From NCBI RefSeq assembly GCF_001612945.1, contig NZ_BDBK01000008.1:186001-250000 (forward strand): a stretch of 64,000 bases of DNA. Reading direction: 5' to 3'. Positions 51,595-59,729 of this stretch are shown one piece after another. This DNA comes from Nocardia inohanensis NBRC 100128 (GTDB lineage: Bacteria > Actinomycetota > Actinomycetes > Mycobacteriales > Mycobacteriaceae). Made by a program: the position numbers and the translations under genes. The notes under the pieces are model-generated. The model saw nothing but the letters and a program-made list of their open reading frames with translations, was not told where the DNA came from and did no database searches. The number at the start of each line of letters is the position of its first letter. Within the stretch, counting starts at the first letter, position 1.

Positions 51595-53361
51595 TCAGAT
51601 TCCGGCGCGGTCGGCTTCGCGGAGTTCGGTGGCCTCGTCGACCACCTTGGGCGTACCGGCGAACCAGGACGCCACCGCGCCGATCAGCATCATAAGCGCC
51701 GCACCGAGGAACACGACCACCAGCCCGGAGTGGAAGGGACCGGAGATCAGGTTCGGGAAGAACTCGCGACCGGTGAGCACATCGGTGTGCACGCCCGGCT
51801 GGTTCAGCACGCCGCTGTGCCCCAGCAGTTCCTCGATCGGGTTGTAGCCCAGGAACGCCGCGAACAGGCTGCCGACCGGCGGCAGATCCGCGACCTGACC
51901 GGCGACGTCGGCGGGTACGCCCTGCGCCTGCAAGCCCGAGTCCATGGCATCGGGCAGCGGACCGGAGAGGCCGATGATCATGAGCGAGAAGAAGATTCCC
52001 ATGGACAGCGCCATGCCGCCGTTGAACAGCGTGCCGCGCATACCCGAGGCCACGCCGCGCTGCGAGGCCGGAACGCTGTTCATCACCTCGGCGGTGTTGG
52101 GGGAGGCGAACATGCCCGAGCCCAAACCGTTGAGCATGACGATGGCCGCGAAAGCCCAGTAGTCGAAGTCCGCCGGAATCACCACCAGCAGTACGAAAGT
52201 CGCCGCGGTGATGAGCATGCCGAGGGTGGCGAAGGTGCGGGTGCCGTACCGATCCGACAGCCAGCCCGACACCGGACCGGCGATCAGGAATCCGACCGTC
52301 AAGGGCAGCAGGTAGATGCCCGCCCACAGCGGCGTCGCCTCGTAGTCGTACCCGTGCAGCGGCAACCAGATGCCCTGCAACCAGACGATCAGCATGAATT
52401 GCAGGCCGCCGCGCCCGATCGAGGACATCAGCCCCGCCAGATTGCCGAACGCGAACGCGCGATTGCGGAACAGCGAGAGCTGGAACATCGGCTGCGCGAC
52501 CCGGGTCTCGATCCAGCAGAACAGCGCGAGCAGCGCGAGACCGCCGAACACCGACCCGATCACCCAGGGGTTGCCCCAGCCGGTGGCCGAATCACCGTAC
52601 GGCTGAATGCCGTACGTGATGCCGGTCAGCAGCGCGGTGAGACCGAGCGCGAAGGTGAGGGTTCCCGGCAGATCCAGCGAGCCCGGGGTCCGCGCCCCGA
52701 AATCGTGCAGCGACCGGTACGACCACACCGTGCCCAAAATGCCGAAGGGCACGCTGACCCAGAAGACGGCCTTCCAATCCCACTCCGACAGCACGCCGCC
52801 GATCACCAGGCCCAGGAACGAACCGGCCACCGCGGCAACCTGATTGATACCCAGTGCGAATCCACGCTGCTGCACCGGGAAGGCATCGGTCAGGATCGCC
52901 GTCGCATTCGCCATCAGCATGGCTCCGCCGACGCCCTGGATCACCCGCCATACGATCAGCCACATCGCGCCGCCGCCGTGCGTGAACGGGTCGAACGACA
53001 ACGCGATCGCCGACAGCGTGAACACCACGAACCCGAGGTTGTAGATGCGCACGCGGCCGAACATGTCGCCCAGCCGCCCGAACAACACCACCAGCACCGC
53101 GGATGCCAGCAAGAACCCCATGAGCAGCCACAGCAGGTAGCTCACGTTCCCTGGCTCGAGCGGATTCAACCCGATCCCGTGGAAGATCGCCGGCAGCGAG
53201 ATGATGACGATCGAGGAGTTGATGGTCACCATCAACATCCCCAGCGTCGTATTGGACAGCGCCACCCACTTGTAATGCGGATGGTCCCGGTCGACCCGGA
53301 GCCGCCGCCGAATGGTCTTCACATCATCGGCGTCCAAGCCGGTGGTGGGAGCCGTAGCCAT
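51595..53361 (-). CDS. MFS transporter, DHA2 (14-helix) drug-efflux type
   Basis: 588 residues from the ATG at 53361, with GGGAGG upstream. About 14 transmembrane helices. Signature motifs: VTINSSIVIISLPAI (TM1, motif D1-like), VLFGRLGDMFGRVRIYNLGF (motif A), WRVIQGVGGAMLMANATAILTDAFP (motif B), RGFALGINQVAAVAGSFLGLVIGGVL (antiporter motif C). This is the proton:drug antiporter 2 group, which exports cationic or amphipathic drugs. First gene of an operon with marR; a MarR-type palindrome lies in the upstream region. Confidence 0.93.
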   Translation of the reverse strand: MATAPTTGLDADDVKTIRRRLRVDRDHPHYKWVALSNTTLGMLMVTINSSIVIISLPAIFHGIGLNPLEPGNVSYLLWLLMGFLLASAVLVVLFGRLGDMFGRVRIYNLGFVVFTLSAIALSFDPFTHGGGAMWLIVWRVIQGVGGAMLMANATAILTDAFPVQQRGFALGINQVAAVAGSFLGLVIGGVLSEWDWKAVFWVSVPFGILGTVWSYRSLHDFGARTPGSLDLPGTLTFALGLTALLTGITYGIQPYGDSATGWGNPWVIGSVFGGLALLALFCWIETRVAQPMFQLSLFRNRAFAFGNLAGLMSSIGRGGLQFMLIVWLQGIWLPLHGYDYEATPLWAGIYLLPLTVGFLIAGPVSGWLSDRYGTRTFATLGMLITAATFVLLVVIPADFDYWAFAAIVMLNGLGSGMFASPNTAEVMNSVPASQRGVASGMRGTLFNGGMALSMGIFFSLMIIGLSGPLPDAMDSGLQAQGVPADVAGQVADLPPVGSLFAAFLGYNPIEELLGHSGVLNQPGVHTDVLTGREFFPNLISGPFHSGLVVVFLGAALMMLIGAVASWFAGTPKVVDEATELREADRAGI

Positions 53362-53406
53362 CTGAGCCTCCCCAGGAGTCGAACAAGTACGAACAGCGTC
53401 CCAATA

Positions 53407-53426
53407 TAGTTGCATTACGCTAACTA
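53407..53426. promoter_or_regulatory. Probable MarR operator before the MFS gene
   Basis: TAGTTGCATTACGCTAACTA: 5-bp arms TAGTT/AACTA around a 10-bp centre, 46 bp upstream of the MFS start. The TAGTT..AACTA half-sites and size match MarR-family operators. Binding is inferred from the operon's own marR. Confidence 0.5.
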
Positions 53427-53525
53427 ACGAAATCGAAGACGCTGCCCACCCTCGCCGCGGCACCACATTACATACGGTGACCTGCGGTTTTTACTCCAAA
53501 GATCGGTTCGGACGGCGGTGGCCGA

Positions 53526-54560
53526 TCAGCTGAGACGGACCTCGGCGGTGGCGAGGCCGAAGATCTTGCGGCCGCCGGACTTGGCTGTGATGACTACGAC
53601 GGCGGTCTTGGTCTCGGGGTCGAGGGATTTGATGCGGCCGGTGAATTCGACGGTGCCAGCTGTTTCTGCCTCGATGACGGTGTAGTTGGAGAGACGGACC
53701 GCGTACCGGGTGAGCGCGCCGGGATCGCCTAGCCAGTCGGTGACGAAACCGGCGCCGAGGGCCATGGTGAGCATGCCGTGCGCGATCACATCCGGCAGTC
53801 CGGCTCGAGCGGCGATGTCGTCGTGCCAGTGGATGGGGTTGGCATCGCCGGCCACGCCCGCGTAGTTGACGAGGTCGCCGCGAGTCAGGCGGGCGGTGCG
53901 GGGCGGCAGTTCGTCGCCGACCGCGGCCTTCTCGAAGTCGATCGCGGTGCGCGCGACGCGGTTTCGGGTGACCGCGGAGTACGGGCCGAGTTCGGGCGCG
54001 GAGGTGGATTCGGTCTCCGCGGTCGTGGTGCGGGACGGGATCTCGATGCCGTGCATCATGACGCGCTGAATCGCCTCGCCGAGACCGGCATCCACGTCCT
54101 CGTCGGTGATGCCGACGACCGTGGTGTGCATGACCTGCACGATCTCACCGGTTTGCGCGGTGAAGGTATTGGTGACGGTGAGCAGTTCCTTGCCCGCGAT
54201 CCGGCGCACCGCACTGAGTTCGACATCGCTGGTCAGGCGGTCGCCGGTGACGACGGGCTGATACATCTCGAAGACCTGGTCGGTCTGCACGAACACGTCG
54301 TAGCCGCTGATGACGGTTTCGAAGAGCCGCCGATTGGCCAGCATGGCGACGATCGAATAGAAGGTGGTCGGGGCGACCAGTCCGGTGTAGCCGAGTTCGT
54401 TCGCGGCATCCTCGCTCCAGTGCGCGGGATGGAAATCCTGCACCGCCCGGGCGTATTCGCGGATCTTCTCGCGACCGACCTCGTAGTAGTCGTCCACCCG
54501 ATAGTGATGCCCGACCAGCTCGGCCGTATCGAACGTCGCTTCCACCAAGGTGCTCCTCAC
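53526..54560 (-). CDS. Fused (3R)-hydroxyacyl-ACP dehydratase, HadA/HadB type
   Basis: 344 residues from the GTG at 54560, which has GGGGAG 7-8 nt upstream; the ATG at 54662 would add non-homologous sequence. The N-terminal half (residues ~1-160, VGHHYRVDDYYEVGREKIREYARAVQDFHPAHW) is a FAS1/MaoC-N hot-dog fold like HadA. The C-terminal half (~190-344) is a MaoC hot dog with the catalytic motif AGDANPIHWHDDIAARAGLP (Asp-His dyad), like HadB. In mycobacteria HadA and HadB are separate FAS-II subunits that dehydrate beta-hydroxyacyl-ACP in mycolate elongation. Nocardia also make mycolic acids. A single-chain fused form does the same job. Confidence 0.85.
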   Translation of the reverse strand: MRSTLVEATFDTAELVGHHYRVDDYYEVGREKIREYARAVQDFHPAHWSEDAANELGYTGLVAPTTFYSIVAMLANRRLFETVISGYDVFVQTDQVFEMYQPVVTGDRLTSDVELSAVRRIAGKELLTVTNTFTAQTGEIVQVMHTTVVGITDEDVDAGLGEAIQRVMMHGIEIPSRTTTAETESTSAPELGPYSAVTRNRVARTAIDFEKAAVGDELPPRTARLTRGDLVNYAGVAGDANPIHWHDDIAARAGLPDVIAHGMLTMALGAGFVTDWLGDPGALTRYAVRLSNYTVIEAETAGTVEFTGRIKSLDPETKTAVVVITAKSGGRKIFGLATAEVRLS

Positions 54561-54683
54561 TTCAGACTCCCCGGCATCGCCCGAAAAACTTCTTTCGAAA
54601 ATCTTCGGGTGATGCGTCGAGATCCGGTCGGCGGCTCCGACCTTCGGGTGACAGTAGTTCAAACGCTTCCCTCAGGAGTCGTC

Positions 54684-55136
54684 ATGACCACGCTCAATAC
54701 CTTCATCTGGTTCGACAACGCCGCCGAGCAGGCCGCCGAGTTCTACGCGGCGACCGTGCCCGGTTCCAAGATCGTCGAGATCACCCGCAATTCCGACGGT
54801 TCCGCGTTCATCGTCACGCTCGAGCTCGCCGGGCAGGCGGTCACGATCATGAACGGCGGCCCGGATCATCCGCTCACCGATGCCATCTCGCTGCAACTGG
54901 TCGTCGACACCCAGGAGGAAATCGATCAGCTGTGGGCCGTGCTCACCGAAGGCGGCGCCCCCGGCCCGTGCGGATGGCTCACCGACCGCTACGGCCTGAG
55001 CTGGCAGATCGCGCCCTCCGCCATGCCGCGGCTGATGAACGGCGAACCGGAGCAGGCCCTCGCCGTCGCCATGGCGCTGCGGTCCATGTCGAAGATCGAC
55101 GTCAAGGTCTTGCAGGACGCCTACGACCACGCCTGA
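54684..55136 (+). CDS. VOC family (PhnB/3-demethylubiquinone-like) protein
   Basis: 150 residues, start ATG 54684 with CAGGAG upstream. PhnB-like VOC fold: LNTFIWFDNAAEQAAEFYAATVPGSKIVEITR, IVTLELAGQAVTIMNGGPDHPLTDAISLQLVVDTQEEIDQLWAVLTEGG, CGWLTDRYGLSWQIAPSAM, and the C-terminal VLQDAYDHA. Metal ligands of true glyoxalases are only partly present. The function is unassigned. It is divergent from the dehydratase gene and convergent with the frameshifted LysR gene, overlapping it by 16 nt. Confidence 0.9.
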   Translation: MTTLNTFIWFDNAAEQAAEFYAATVPGSKIVEITRNSDGSAFIVTLELAGQAVTIMNGGPDHPLTDAISLQLVVDTQEEIDQLWAVLTEGGAPGPCGWLTDRYGLSWQIAPSAMPRLMNGEPEQALAVAMALRSMSKIDVKVLQDAYDHA

Positions 55137-56066
55137 TCCGCGCTTTTGCCACCATCGCCGCCCCCGTGGATGTGAGTCATCGCGTGGGCGGCGATGTAGG
55201 CGTGCAGGCGGGCTACCGCCGGGGTCGGGCGGTGCGCTCCGGAGACCAGGCCGATGCCGCGGGTGCGCGGATCCCGGATGGTGAGGCGATGCAGATCGGG
55301 GTGCGGGGTCTCCGGCTCCGGCAGCAGCGCGACACCCAGCCCGTGGCCGACCAGGGCGCGCAGGGTGTCGAATTCGGTGATCTCGAATGCGACGGTGGGC
55401 GCGAATCCGGCTTCGGCACACCAGGTATCGAGCAGCTGGCGCAGGTGATAGCTGGGCGGGTTGGCGATGAACCGCTCCCCGGCCAGGTCGGCCAGATCGA
55501 TGACATCGTGCCGAGCCAGCGGGTGACGCCGGGCGACGTAGAGCTGAATGGGCTGCTGCCCCAGCACCATCGCCGGTAGGTCGGCGGGCGCGGGAATCAT
55601 GACCGCGAGGTCCAGTCGTCCGGTGCGGATCTGCTCGGCGAGGGGCTTCGCCGTGCGCCTGCACCAGGTGCAGCCGGATTCGCGGTGCCGTGGCGTGGAA
55701 GCCGGCCAGCAGCGACGGCATGCTGACCGGTCCGAGGCTGAGCGGGAAACCGAAACGCACCAGCCCGGTTTCCGGATCGGCGTTCCCGCGCACCATGTTG
55801 ATAGCGTCGTCGAGTCCGCGCACCAGATGCCGCGTGCGCTCGAACAATTCACGCCCCGCCGGGGTGAGCGTGATTCCACGACCGACCGGTTGGAACAGTT
55901 GAAGCCCGAGCGTCTTCTCGATGGTCTTCAACCTGCGGCTCAAGGATGACTGCGGCACGCCCAGCACCTGCGCCGCGCGTGTGATGTGGCCCGCACCCGC
56001 CGCGGTATCGAAGGCCGCGAGCAGGGGCGCGAGCGCCTCCAGCTGCGCGTACGGCGACTCATCCAT
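55121..56066 (-). pseudogene. LysR family regulator with a frameshift
   Basis: The N-terminal part from the ATG at 56066 has the helix-turn-helix AAFDTAAGAGHITRAAQVLGVPQSSLSRRLKTIEKTLGLQLF and runs to RLHLVQAHGEA. The family continuation, PLAEQIRTGRLDLAVMIPAPADLPAMVL, is found in the next frame and runs to the end at 55121 (FDTLRALVGHGLGVALLPEP, TPAVARLHAYIAAHA). The frame switches at about 55640-55655. The total of 946 nt is not a multiple of three. The gene is thus broken, unless the base is a sequencing error. It is divergent from the mqo-like gene and would have been its natural regulator. Confidence 0.85.
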
Positions 56067-56155
56067 ATTCGGATCATATTGGCCCGCAATCGATATTGGA
56101 CGGATCAATCCGTGCGGTGTGACGATCCCAGCATCACGACGGTAGGGAGGCCGAA

Positions 56156-57538
56156 ATGGAAGACGTCCTGGATGTGGCATTGATCGGCGGGGGCATCATG
56201 TCGGCGACCCTGGGTGCGATGCTCGCGCGGCTGCAACCGGATTGGTCGGTCGCACTCTTCGAGCGCCTCGGTGAACTCGCCGCCGAGAGCTCCGATCCTT
56301 GGAACAATGCGGGCACCGGGCATTCCGGGTATTGCGAGCTGAACTACATGCCCGATCCGGAGGATGCGGGCAAGGCCGCCGAGATCGCCAGGCAGTTCCG
56401 GTTGTCGCGGCAGTTCTGGGCCTCGCTCGCGGATACCGGATTCGTCAGTGCGGCACCGCATATGGATGTGGTGTTCGGCGAGCGTGACGTCACTTATCTG
56501 CGGGCACGATTCAAGACCTTGCGGTCGCTGCCGGCGTTCGAGGCGATGGAGTACACCGAGGATCCCGAGCGGATCGCGCAGTGGGCTCCGCTGCTGATGG
56601 ACGGCCGCGAGCCCGGCGAGCCGATGGCGGCGACACGGTTCGAAGGCGGAACCGATGTGGACTTCGGTGCGCTGACGCGGTCACTCGTGGACGTCATGAC
56701 GGAGACCGGGGCGCGAATCCAGCTAGAGCAGGAGGTGGTCAAGCTGCGCCGCGATGCCGACGGCGTGTGGACGCTGACGGTGCGTAATCGAATCACCAAG
56801 CGCCGCCGCACCGTTCGAGCACGGTTCGTCTTCGTCGGCGCGGGCGGGTACGCCCTGAAACTGTTACAGAAGGCACGCGTGCCGGAAGTACGCGGGTATG
56901 CGGTGCTTCCGTTCGGCGCTCAGTTCCTGCGCACCGACAATCCCGACGTCGTCGCACGTCACGGGGCGAAGGTCTACAGCCAGGCCGCGTTGGGCGCGCC
57001 GCCGATGTCGGTCCCGCACTTGGACAAACGAGTGGTCGAGGGTGGTGAATACCTGTTGTTCGGGCCGTACGCGACCTTCAGCACCCGGCTGCTGAAGCGC
57101 GGCCGCCTCATCGACCTGTTCACCACGATCCGCCTCCGCAATATCGCGGTATTGCTCGCCGCCGGACTCCAGAATCTGTCTTTGGTTGTCTATCTGCTCG
57201 GTCAGCTCCTGGCGACGCGCCGTCGCAAATTCGCTGAGCTGCAACGGTTCTACCCGTCCGCCGACCCGAGTGATTGGACGCTCATCCAAGCGGGCCAGCG
57301 CGCCCAGGTGGTGAAACCTCATCCCGGCAAGGTCGGCGAATTGACATTCGGCACCGAGCTCGTCACCGCGGCCGACGGCAGTATCGCCGGATTGCTCGGG
57401 GCCTCGCCGGGCGCGTCGACCGCCCCCGCGATCATGGCCGGCCTGCTGCCGCGCTGCTTCCCCGATCGCTACCGCGACTGGGAACCGGCGCTCCGTGATC
57501 TTATGGCGGCGCTGCCACCAACTAATGTCGAATCGTGA
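56156..57538 (+). CDS. mqo: Malate:quinone oxidoreductase-like FAD protein
   Basis: 460 residues. FAD motif VALIGGGIMSATLGAMLARLQPDW (residues 7-30), followed by the Mqo signature SSDPWNNAGTGHSGYCELNYMP, FEGGTDVDFGALTRSLVDVM, FVFVGAGGYALKLLQKA and the C-terminal LLGASPGASTAPAIMAGLL. Mqo is a peripheral membrane enzyme that oxidises malate to oxaloacetate and feeds electrons into the quinone pool. The length is slightly short of the usual ~490-500 residues. It overlaps the next gene (GNAT) by 4 nt (GTGA). Confidence 0.9.
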   Translation: MEDVLDVALIGGGIMSATLGAMLARLQPDWSVALFERLGELAAESSDPWNNAGTGHSGYCELNYMPDPEDAGKAAEIARQFRLSRQFWASLADTGFVSAAPHMDVVFGERDVTYLRARFKTLRSLPAFEAMEYTEDPERIAQWAPLLMDGREPGEPMAATRFEGGTDVDFGALTRSLVDVMTETGARIQLEQEVVKLRRDADGVWTLTVRNRITKRRRTVRARFVFVGAGGYALKLLQKARVPEVRGYAVLPFGAQFLRTDNPDVVARHGAKVYSQAALGAPPMSVPHLDKRVVEGGEYLLFGPYATFSTRLLKRGRLIDLFTTIRLRNIAVLLAAGLQNLSLVVYLLGQLLATRRRKFAELQRFYPSADPSDWTLIQAGQRAQVVKPHPGKVGELTFGTELVTAADGSIAGLLGASPGASTAPAIMAGLLPRCFPDRYRDWEPALRDLMAALPPTNVES

Positions 57539-58212
57539 GCGAGAGCATCGAAGAGGTGACCCGGTTCGAACCGGTTCCGGATCCGCGGCCGTTCGACGAG
57601 CCCTGGCCGGAAATGGTCTGGCCGATCCCGGCGGATACCGAACTGACCGGAACCTCGGTGCTGCTGACGCCGCTCGACCCGGCCGCGGATACGGCGGACC
57701 TGTTCCGGGCGCTTGATCATGACGAGGTCTGGGCGCACGTCCCGTGGCGGCCTTCGGATCCGGACGAGTTCCGAACCCATCTGGAGGCCCGGTGCGCGCT
57801 GCCGGATTGGCAGGTCTGGACCGTGCGGACCCGGGCCACCATCTCCGGAGTGCCGGCCGGCACGGTGGTGGGTGTGACCGCATACCTGGCGGTGTCGGCG
57901 CGGGACGCGGCGCTGGAAATCGGATTCACGCTCTATGACCCGCAGGTTTGGGCCACCACCGTGAACCCCGAGGCCAAACTGCTGCTGCTCGAGTTCGCGT
58001 TCGAGAAGTTGAACGTCGGTCGCGTCCAGCTGAAAACCGATGTCCGCAATCATCGTTCGCAGCAGGCGATCGCCCGGCTCGGTGCGCGCTACGAGGGCGT
58101 GCTGCGCCGCAATTTCCGGCGCTCCGACGGCACCATTCGCGACAGTGTGCAGTTCTCGATCATCGCCGAGGACTGGCCCGAGACTCGGGCCCGGCTGACG
58201 GCACGCCTCTAG
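57535..58212 (+). CDS. GNAT family N-acetyltransferase (RimJ/RimL-like)
   Basis: 225 residues starting at a GTG that overlaps the mqo stop. RimJ/RimL/PuuM type: LTGTSVLLTPLDPAADTADLFRALDHDEVWAHVPWRP, GVTAYLAVSARDAALEIGFTLYDPQVWATTVNPEAKLLLLEFAFEKLNVGRVQLKTDVRNHRSQQAIARLGARYEGVLRRNFRRSDGTIRDSVQFS. The acetyl-CoA loop is only loosely conserved. Likely an acetyltransferase for a protein N-terminus or small molecule. It lies between mqo and the MutS-like pair; the gap to the first MutS-like start is 11 bp, so all four genes may be one transcript. Confidence 0.9.
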   Translation: MSESIEEVTRFEPVPDPRPFDEPWPEMVWPIPADTELTGTSVLLTPLDPAADTADLFRALDHDEVWAHVPWRPSDPDEFRTHLEARCALPDWQVWTVRTRATISGVPAGTVVGVTAYLAVSARDAALEIGFTLYDPQVWATTVNPEAKLLLLEFAFEKLNVGRVQLKTDVRNHRSQQAIARLGARYEGVLRRNFRRSDGTIRDSVQFSIIAEDWPETRARLTARL

Positions 58213-58223
58213 GGAGCGGGATC

Positions 58224-59729
58224 GTGCGGGGGATGAGTACCTTGTGGCCCGGGGGCGAGCCGGTCGGGGAGCCCGCCTCGGCGAGCAGCGTGGCCGATCT
58301 GCGGATCGATCACCGGATCTTCGCCGCCGACCCGGAGGACGGGCAGGCGGTGTGGTTGCGTCCGGTGCGGGATGTGGCGACCGTGCGGTTCCGCCACGAA
58401 GTGTTCCGTGATCTCCAGGATGAGCCCGTGCGCATGGCTTTCGAAGCGTTCGGGGCCGGAATGCGTTCGGTGCGAAAGCATCTGGCACAGGGACGGCGGC
58501 TCGAACAGCGCGACCGCTGGCAGCTCGATGCCGAAGAGGTGTACTGCCGGACGGTGGCGGAATTCGGGGAGGCGCTGCGAGCCTTGCCGATCCGCGCGCA
58601 TGCCCTCCGGCGGTTGCGAGAGCGGCTGACGGAGTACCTCGAGGGGGAGTGGTTCACGAATCTGGTCCGCGAGCGGGCAGAAGTCCACGCGGCGCTGGAC
58701 CGGGTCCGCTACAGCGTGCAGTTGAACGGGCGCAAGGTGGTGGTCGACCGCTATCGGGGGCAGGCGGATTACAGCGAGACGATAGCCGCCGCGTTCGCTC
58801 GATTCCGGCCCGGCGACGCGGAAAAGCCGGTCGTCGTGGTGGATCCGTGGCCGGATATGAACGAGGTCGAGGAACAGCTCATCGCCGCGGTCACCGAGCA
58901 ATTTCCGGAGGTGTTCGAAAGGCTTGCGCGGCATGCGGAGCAGTTTCGCGAGTTCATCGATCCGATGCTCGCGCGGGTGGATGCCGAGATGCGGTTCTAC
59001 CTCGGCTACTCCCGGTTCGTGCGGGGCTTGGGCGAGCGCGGGCTGACGTTCTGCTTCCCCGAAGTCACCGAGCGTTTCGAGGGCATCGTCGCCGAGGGCG
59101 CTTTCGACGTGATGCTGGCGCGTGCCCGGCACGGCGACCCGGCCGCCGTGGTGGTGCGCAATGACATTCGCCTCGATGGCCCCGAACGCTTGATCGTGGT
59201 GACCGGCCCGAATCAGGGTGGCAAGAGCACCTTCGCAAGGATGGTCGGGCAGCTGGCGTATCTGACCGCTCTGGGCTGCCCGGTGCCGGGAACGCGCGCG
59301 CGAATGATGCTGCCGGACAGGGTGCTCACCCATTTCGTGCACGAGGACGATATCGCCGAGCCGGGCGGTGCGCTGGCGCAGGAGCTGGCTCGCATGCGCG
59401 ACATCCTGGGCGCGGTCACCGAGCGCAGCGTCGTGATTCTGAACGAGAGCTTCAGTACCACTACCGCCGCGGATGCCGTATCCATCGGCGGTGAAGTGGT
59501 GCGCCGGATTGTCGAACGCGGTGCGATGGGCGTGTACGTGACGTTCCTGGAAGAGCTCGCCGAGGTCGGGCCGGAGGTGGTGAGCATGGTCGCGGGCGTG
59601 GAATCGGATGCGGATACGACGCGTACGTTCCGGATCGAACGCAGGCCGCCCGATGGATTGGCGTACGCCACAGCGGTGGCGCAGCGGCACGGGTTGACCT
59701 ACGACGCGATCCGGGAGCGAGTGCGATGA
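58224..59729 (+). CDS. MutS-like ATPase A (core plus ATPase domains only)
   Basis: 501 residues from a GTG at 58224 with AGGGAG upstream (an ATG lies 9 nt later). The C-terminal MutS-type ABC ATPase has Walker A GPNQGGKST at 328-336, a signature region near 375-390, and Walker B VVILNESFSTTTA at 403-415. The usual Walker B Asp before Glu is Asn. The region before (~45-300) is helical with FYLGYSRFVRGLGERG near 258-273, comparable to the MutS lever/clamp domains. Mismatch-recognition domain I and connector domain II are absent, as is a Smr nuclease domain. It overlaps the next gene by 4 nt. Not a canonical mismatch-repair MutS. Confidence 0.88.
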   Translation: MRGMSTLWPGGEPVGEPASASSVADLRIDHRIFAADPEDGQAVWLRPVRDVATVRFRHEVFRDLQDEPVRMAFEAFGAGMRSVRKHLAQGRRLEQRDRWQLDAEEVYCRTVAEFGEALRALPIRAHALRRLRERLTEYLEGEWFTNLVRERAEVHAALDRVRYSVQLNGRKVVVDRYRGQADYSETIAAAFARFRPGDAEKPVVVVDPWPDMNEVEEQLIAAVTEQFPEVFERLARHAEQFREFIDPMLARVDAEMRFYLGYSRFVRGLGERGLTFCFPEVTERFEGIVAEGAFDVMLARARHGDPAAVVVRNDIRLDGPERLIVVTGPNQGGKSTFARMVGQLAYLTALGCPVPGTRARMMLPDRVLTHFVHEDDIAEPGGALAQELARMRDILGAVTERSVVILNESFSTTTAADAVSIGGEVVRRIVERGAMGVYVTFLEELAEVGPEVVSMVAGVESDADTTRTFRIERRPPDGLAYATAVAQRHGLTYDAIRERVR

